From NCBI GenBank assembly GCA_038237895.1, contig JBBRYE010000040.1, positions 1 through 26,643 of the forward strand: a DNA stretch of 26,643 bases, read 5' to 3'. The position numbers were made by a program, and so were the translations under genes. Below, in pieces: positions 24,819 to 26,643 of this stretch; position 1 is the stretch's first letter; each line of letters opens with the position of its first letter. The notes beneath the pieces were generated by a model that made no database searches, was not told the DNA's origin, and saw only the letters and a program-made list of their open reading frames with translations. This DNA is from Pseudopedobacter sp038237895. Its GTDB lineage: Bacteria > Bacteroidota > Bacteroidia > Sphingobacteriales > Sphingobacteriaceae.

Positions 24819-25466
24819 TTAGACTTCTTCGGTTTTTAATTGTTTTTTTCTGTAGTAATTCTTGATATAGATCATCATTGGCATAATGAGAATAAGCATT
24901 GGTCGGCCTAAACCTTTCAAATTAATATCAACCACCATGCAAATTAAGAATACGATGAAAACCACTAATGTTTTGGCTCTAAAAAATTCATATAAATAAG
25001 GCGTTTTAGTGAGATCTGATATTTTATTTTTTGAATGTGCGATATGTTTTAAAAGGAAAAAATTTAATAAACCAACTGCTATTAAATTTAAAAAGTAAAA
25101 AACTGTAGAAACAGTTTCTCCATAGTTTTCACTACTAAATGCCGAGCTAAATGGTAAACACACTATCAAGAAAAGAAACATAAGATTTAATGTGATTAAT
25201 TTCTCATCATAATTAACTAAATAACCAAAAATACGATGATGTGATCGCCAATAAATACCTATGACAGAAAAACTCACTATAAAGCCAACAAACTTCGGAA
25301 TCAATGGAAGTAAGCTCATCCATCGCCTAGAATAGTGTTCTAATTCTGGTGGCTTTATTTCTATAATTAATAGTGTAATTGCTATTGCAAACACTGCATC
25401 AGTAAACAGAATAATTCTTTCTAACTGAAAATCTTTTTTTGATTCATGAAGCTCTGGAATGTGCAT
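24819..25466 (-). CDS. TMEM175-family (DUF1211) membrane protein, putative potassium channel
   Basis: 215 residues with about six hydrophobic helices. The first helix carries ILFTDAVFAIAITLLIIEI (residues ~19-37), a variant of the family's FSDxVFAIAxTLL filter motif, with Thr for Ser. The segments FVGFIVSFSVIGIYWRSHHR and TLNLMFLFLIVCLPF are also typical. Bacterial TMEM175 proteins form tetrameric K+-selective channels with one such repeat per subunit, in the inner membrane. It stands between the monooxygenase gene and the eno terminator on the same strand, with its own gap on each side. Confidence 0.88.
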   Translation of the reverse strand: MHIPELHESKKDFQLERIILFTDAVFAIAITLLIIEIKPPELEHYSRRWMSLLPLIPKFVGFIVSFSVIGIYWRSHHRIFGYLVNYDEKLITLNLMFLFLIVCLPFSSAFSSENYGETVSTVFYFLNLIAVGLLNFFLLKHIAHSKNKISDLTKTPYLYEFFRAKTLVVFIVFLICMVVDINLKGLGRPMLILIMPMMIYIKNYYRKKQLKTEEV

Positions 25467-25501
25467 ATTTTCTAAATTTTAATAAAAATATAAAAAATCA
25501 T

Positions 25502-25530
25502 AAAAAAACCGCTCCAAAAAGGAAGCGGCT
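25502..25530 (-). terminator. Rho-independent terminator after eno
   Basis: On the minus strand the GC-rich stem AGCCGCTTCC / GGAGCGGT (plus 25509-25530; one bulged base) with a T-rich loop is followed by seven Ts (plus 25502-25508). It begins about 30 nt after the eno stop codon. Confidence 0.88.
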
Positions 25531-25560
25531 TTGCGAATATTATTAATTAATCTAAAACTA

Positions 25561-26550
25561 TTATTTAGCCCTATTCTTAAAATATTTAAAATCTTTACCA
25601 ATAAATTTGGCTGTTTTACCTAATTCTTCTTCAATACGCAATAGCTGATTATACTTTGCAATCCTATCAGAACGTGACGCAGAACCAGTTTTTATTTGCC
25701 CACAGTTTAAAGCAACTGCTAAATCTGCAATAGTTACATCTTCTGTTTCGCCAGATCTGTGCGACATTACTGAGGTGTAATTAGCTTGTTGAGCCATCGC
25801 AACCGCGTTGATAGTTTCCGTTAAAGAACCAATTTGGTTTACTTTAACCAAAATAGAATTCGCTGTATCGTTGTCAATACCTTGTTTCAATTTTTTAACG
25901 TTGGTTACAAAAAGATCATCACCAACCAACTGAACCCTATCACCTAATCTTTCTGTTAATAATTTCCAACCGTCCCAATCGTTTTCATCCATCCCATCCT
26001 CAATAGAAATGATTGGATATTTATCAGCTAATGAGGCTAAATAATCTACTTGTTCTGCACTTGTACGTTTCGCTCCATTAGGACCTTCAAATTTAGAATA
26101 ATCATAAATTCCATCTTTGTAAAACTCTGAAGAAGCACAATCAAATGCTAAGCAAATATCAACACCAGGCTTATAACCTGCTCTCTCAATTGCTTTCATA
26201 ATAGTTTCTACACCATCTTCTGTACCATCAAAAGTTGGCGCAAAACCTCCTTCATCACCAACAGCGGTAGAAAGACCTCTATCATGCAATATCGCTTTTA
26301 AATTATGGAAAACTTCTGTTCCCCAACGTAAAGCTTCAGAAAAAGAAGAAGCCCCAACTGGCATAATCATAAATTCCTGGAAAGCGATAGGCGCATCAGA
26401 ATGCGAACCACCGTTTACAATATTCATCATTGGGATTGGTAAAGTATTAGCATTTACACCACCAATATAACGGTATAAAGGCTGACGGCTTTCTTGTGCT
26501 GCTGCTTTAGCAACCGCTAAAGAAACCCCTAAAATTGCGTTACCAGAACA
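25561..26550 (-). CDS. eno: Enolase, N-terminus missing
   Basis: The frame is enolase from residue ~110 to the end: GNAILGVSLAVAKAAAQES, PLYRYIGGVNANTLPIPMMN, GGSHSDAPIAFQEFMI, AVGDEGGFAPTFDGTEDG, SIEDGMDENDWDGW, LVGDDLFVTN, ILVKVNQIGSLTET, MSHRSGETEDVTIADLA and GQIKTGSASRSDR. These include all the usual catalytic and Mg2+ ligands (His, Glu, Asp, Glu, Asp, Lys, His, Lys). It converts 2-phosphoglycerate to phosphoenolpyruvate. About 329 of ~430 residues are present. Internal ATGs near 26430 are not real starts, because enolase sequence continues past them to about 26545. Beyond that, homology stops abruptly and the sequence becomes GC-rich. The missing ~100 residues should lie beyond a junction at about 26550. 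Confidence 0.95.
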   Translation of the reverse strand, partial: CSGNAILGVSLAVAKAAAQESRQPLYRYIGGVNANTLPIPMMNIVNGGSHSDAPIAFQEFMIMPVGASSFSEALRWGTEVFHNLKAILHDRGLSTAVGDEGGFAPTFDGTEDGVETIMKAIERAGYKPGVDICLAFDCASSEFYKDGIYDYSKFEGPNGAKRTSAEQVDYLASLADKYPIISIEDGMDENDWDGWKLLTERLGDRVQLVGDDLFVTNVKKLKQGIDNDTANSILVKVNQIGSLTETINAVAMAQQANYTSVMSHRSGETEDVTIADLAVALNCGQIKTGSASRSDRIAKYNQLLRIEEELGKTAKFIGKDFKYFKNRAK

Positions 26551-26643
26551 ATGCCGCCAGTCCGGGCCGGCCCAGCCGCCGCTGGAACCCCGGTTGCAAA
26601 AACGCTACCAGCAACTCGTGCAGGAACACTTGCAAATCAGCCA
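26551..26643 (+). other. GC-rich segment foreign to the surrounding DNA
   Basis: By my count 59 of the last 93 bases are G or C, against roughly one third in most of the window and about 40% in eno. It interrupts the enolase gene: the enolase frame on the minus strand meets a stop (TAG, plus cta at about 26611). On the plus strand a frame from 26552 is open to the window end and includes PLEPRLQKRYQQLVQEHL, which reads like a real helical protein start. It loosely resembles the N-terminus of IS4-type transposases from GC-rich Bacteroidota, but I hold this only weakly. Either an insertion sequence or an assembly/contamination join would fit. Confidence 0.6.

Noticed and set aside
1..26643. A hidden novel defence, toxin-antitoxin, prophage, CRISPR or biosynthetic system.
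   Set aside because: No direct-repeat/spacer array, integrase, phage structural gene, toxin-antitoxin pair or multi-enzyme cluster is visible. Nearly every gene belongs to a known housekeeping, regulatory or envelope family.

Overview
The window is about 26.6 kb of AT-rich DNA from a member of the Bacteroidota, most likely Sphingobacteriaceae (Pedobacter-like). The basis is gene content and style. There are promoters of the Bacteroidota form TTTG-N19-TAnnTTTG, an outer-membrane receptor with a TonB-receptor-like plug, a membrane-anchored AraC regulator, an ECF sigma/RskA-type anti-sigma pair, very weak ribosome-binding sites, and housekeeping proteins (LipA, Mdh, enolase) that read like Pedobacter orthologues. 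The genus is an inference; no database search was possible.

Layout. 1-273: 3' end of a CobW/COG0523 GTPase. 459-3293: a BadF/BadG-type (GlcNAc-kinase-like) sugar kinase with a good promoter, then an SLC13-type permease split by a 1-nt frameshift. 3393-7138: membrane AraC-type regulator and outer-membrane beta-barrel receptor, separated by a repeat-filled intergenic region. 7229-7301: tRNA-Phe(GAA) on the minus strand with its own promoter and terminator. 7539-9814: an HdrC-like membrane Fe-S protein and an HdrB-like CCG-domain protein. 9865-10497: an orphan NarL/LuxR response regulator. 10564-15137 (minus strand): small membrane protein, cystathionine beta-synthase with CBS domains, then a tight mdh / retropepsin-like protease / truncated haemoglobin cluster followed by a secreted protein of unknown function. 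15400-19323 (plus strand): JmjC/cupin-like oxygenase, small lipoprotein with a strong terminator, lipA, and an ECF sigma plus anti-sigma pair. 19320-21530 (minus strand): FMN-binding PNPOx-family protein and bifunctional NAD(P)H-hydrate repair enzyme. 21615-22626: PadR regulator overlapping a membrane-protein gene that carries two lesions. 22684-25466: YhcH-family lipoprotein, RlpA-like lipoprotein, luciferase-like monooxygenase, TMEM175-family protein. 25561-26550: enolase, cut off at its N-terminal side by a sharp jump into GC-rich, unrelated sequence that fills the last ~93 bases.

Most of the window is ordinary chromosomal housekeeping and regulation. I do not see a defence system, prophage, CRISPR array or biosynthetic cluster. 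The points that deserve a second look are: the enolase/GC-rich junction at about 26550; three small lesions in two membrane-protein genes, at least two of them next to short homopolymers; a family of about 75-90 bp palindromic intergenic repeats present three times; a strong terminator placed inside the coding sequence of the convergent neighbour; and -7 promoter boxes that lie almost on the start codons of lipA and padR.
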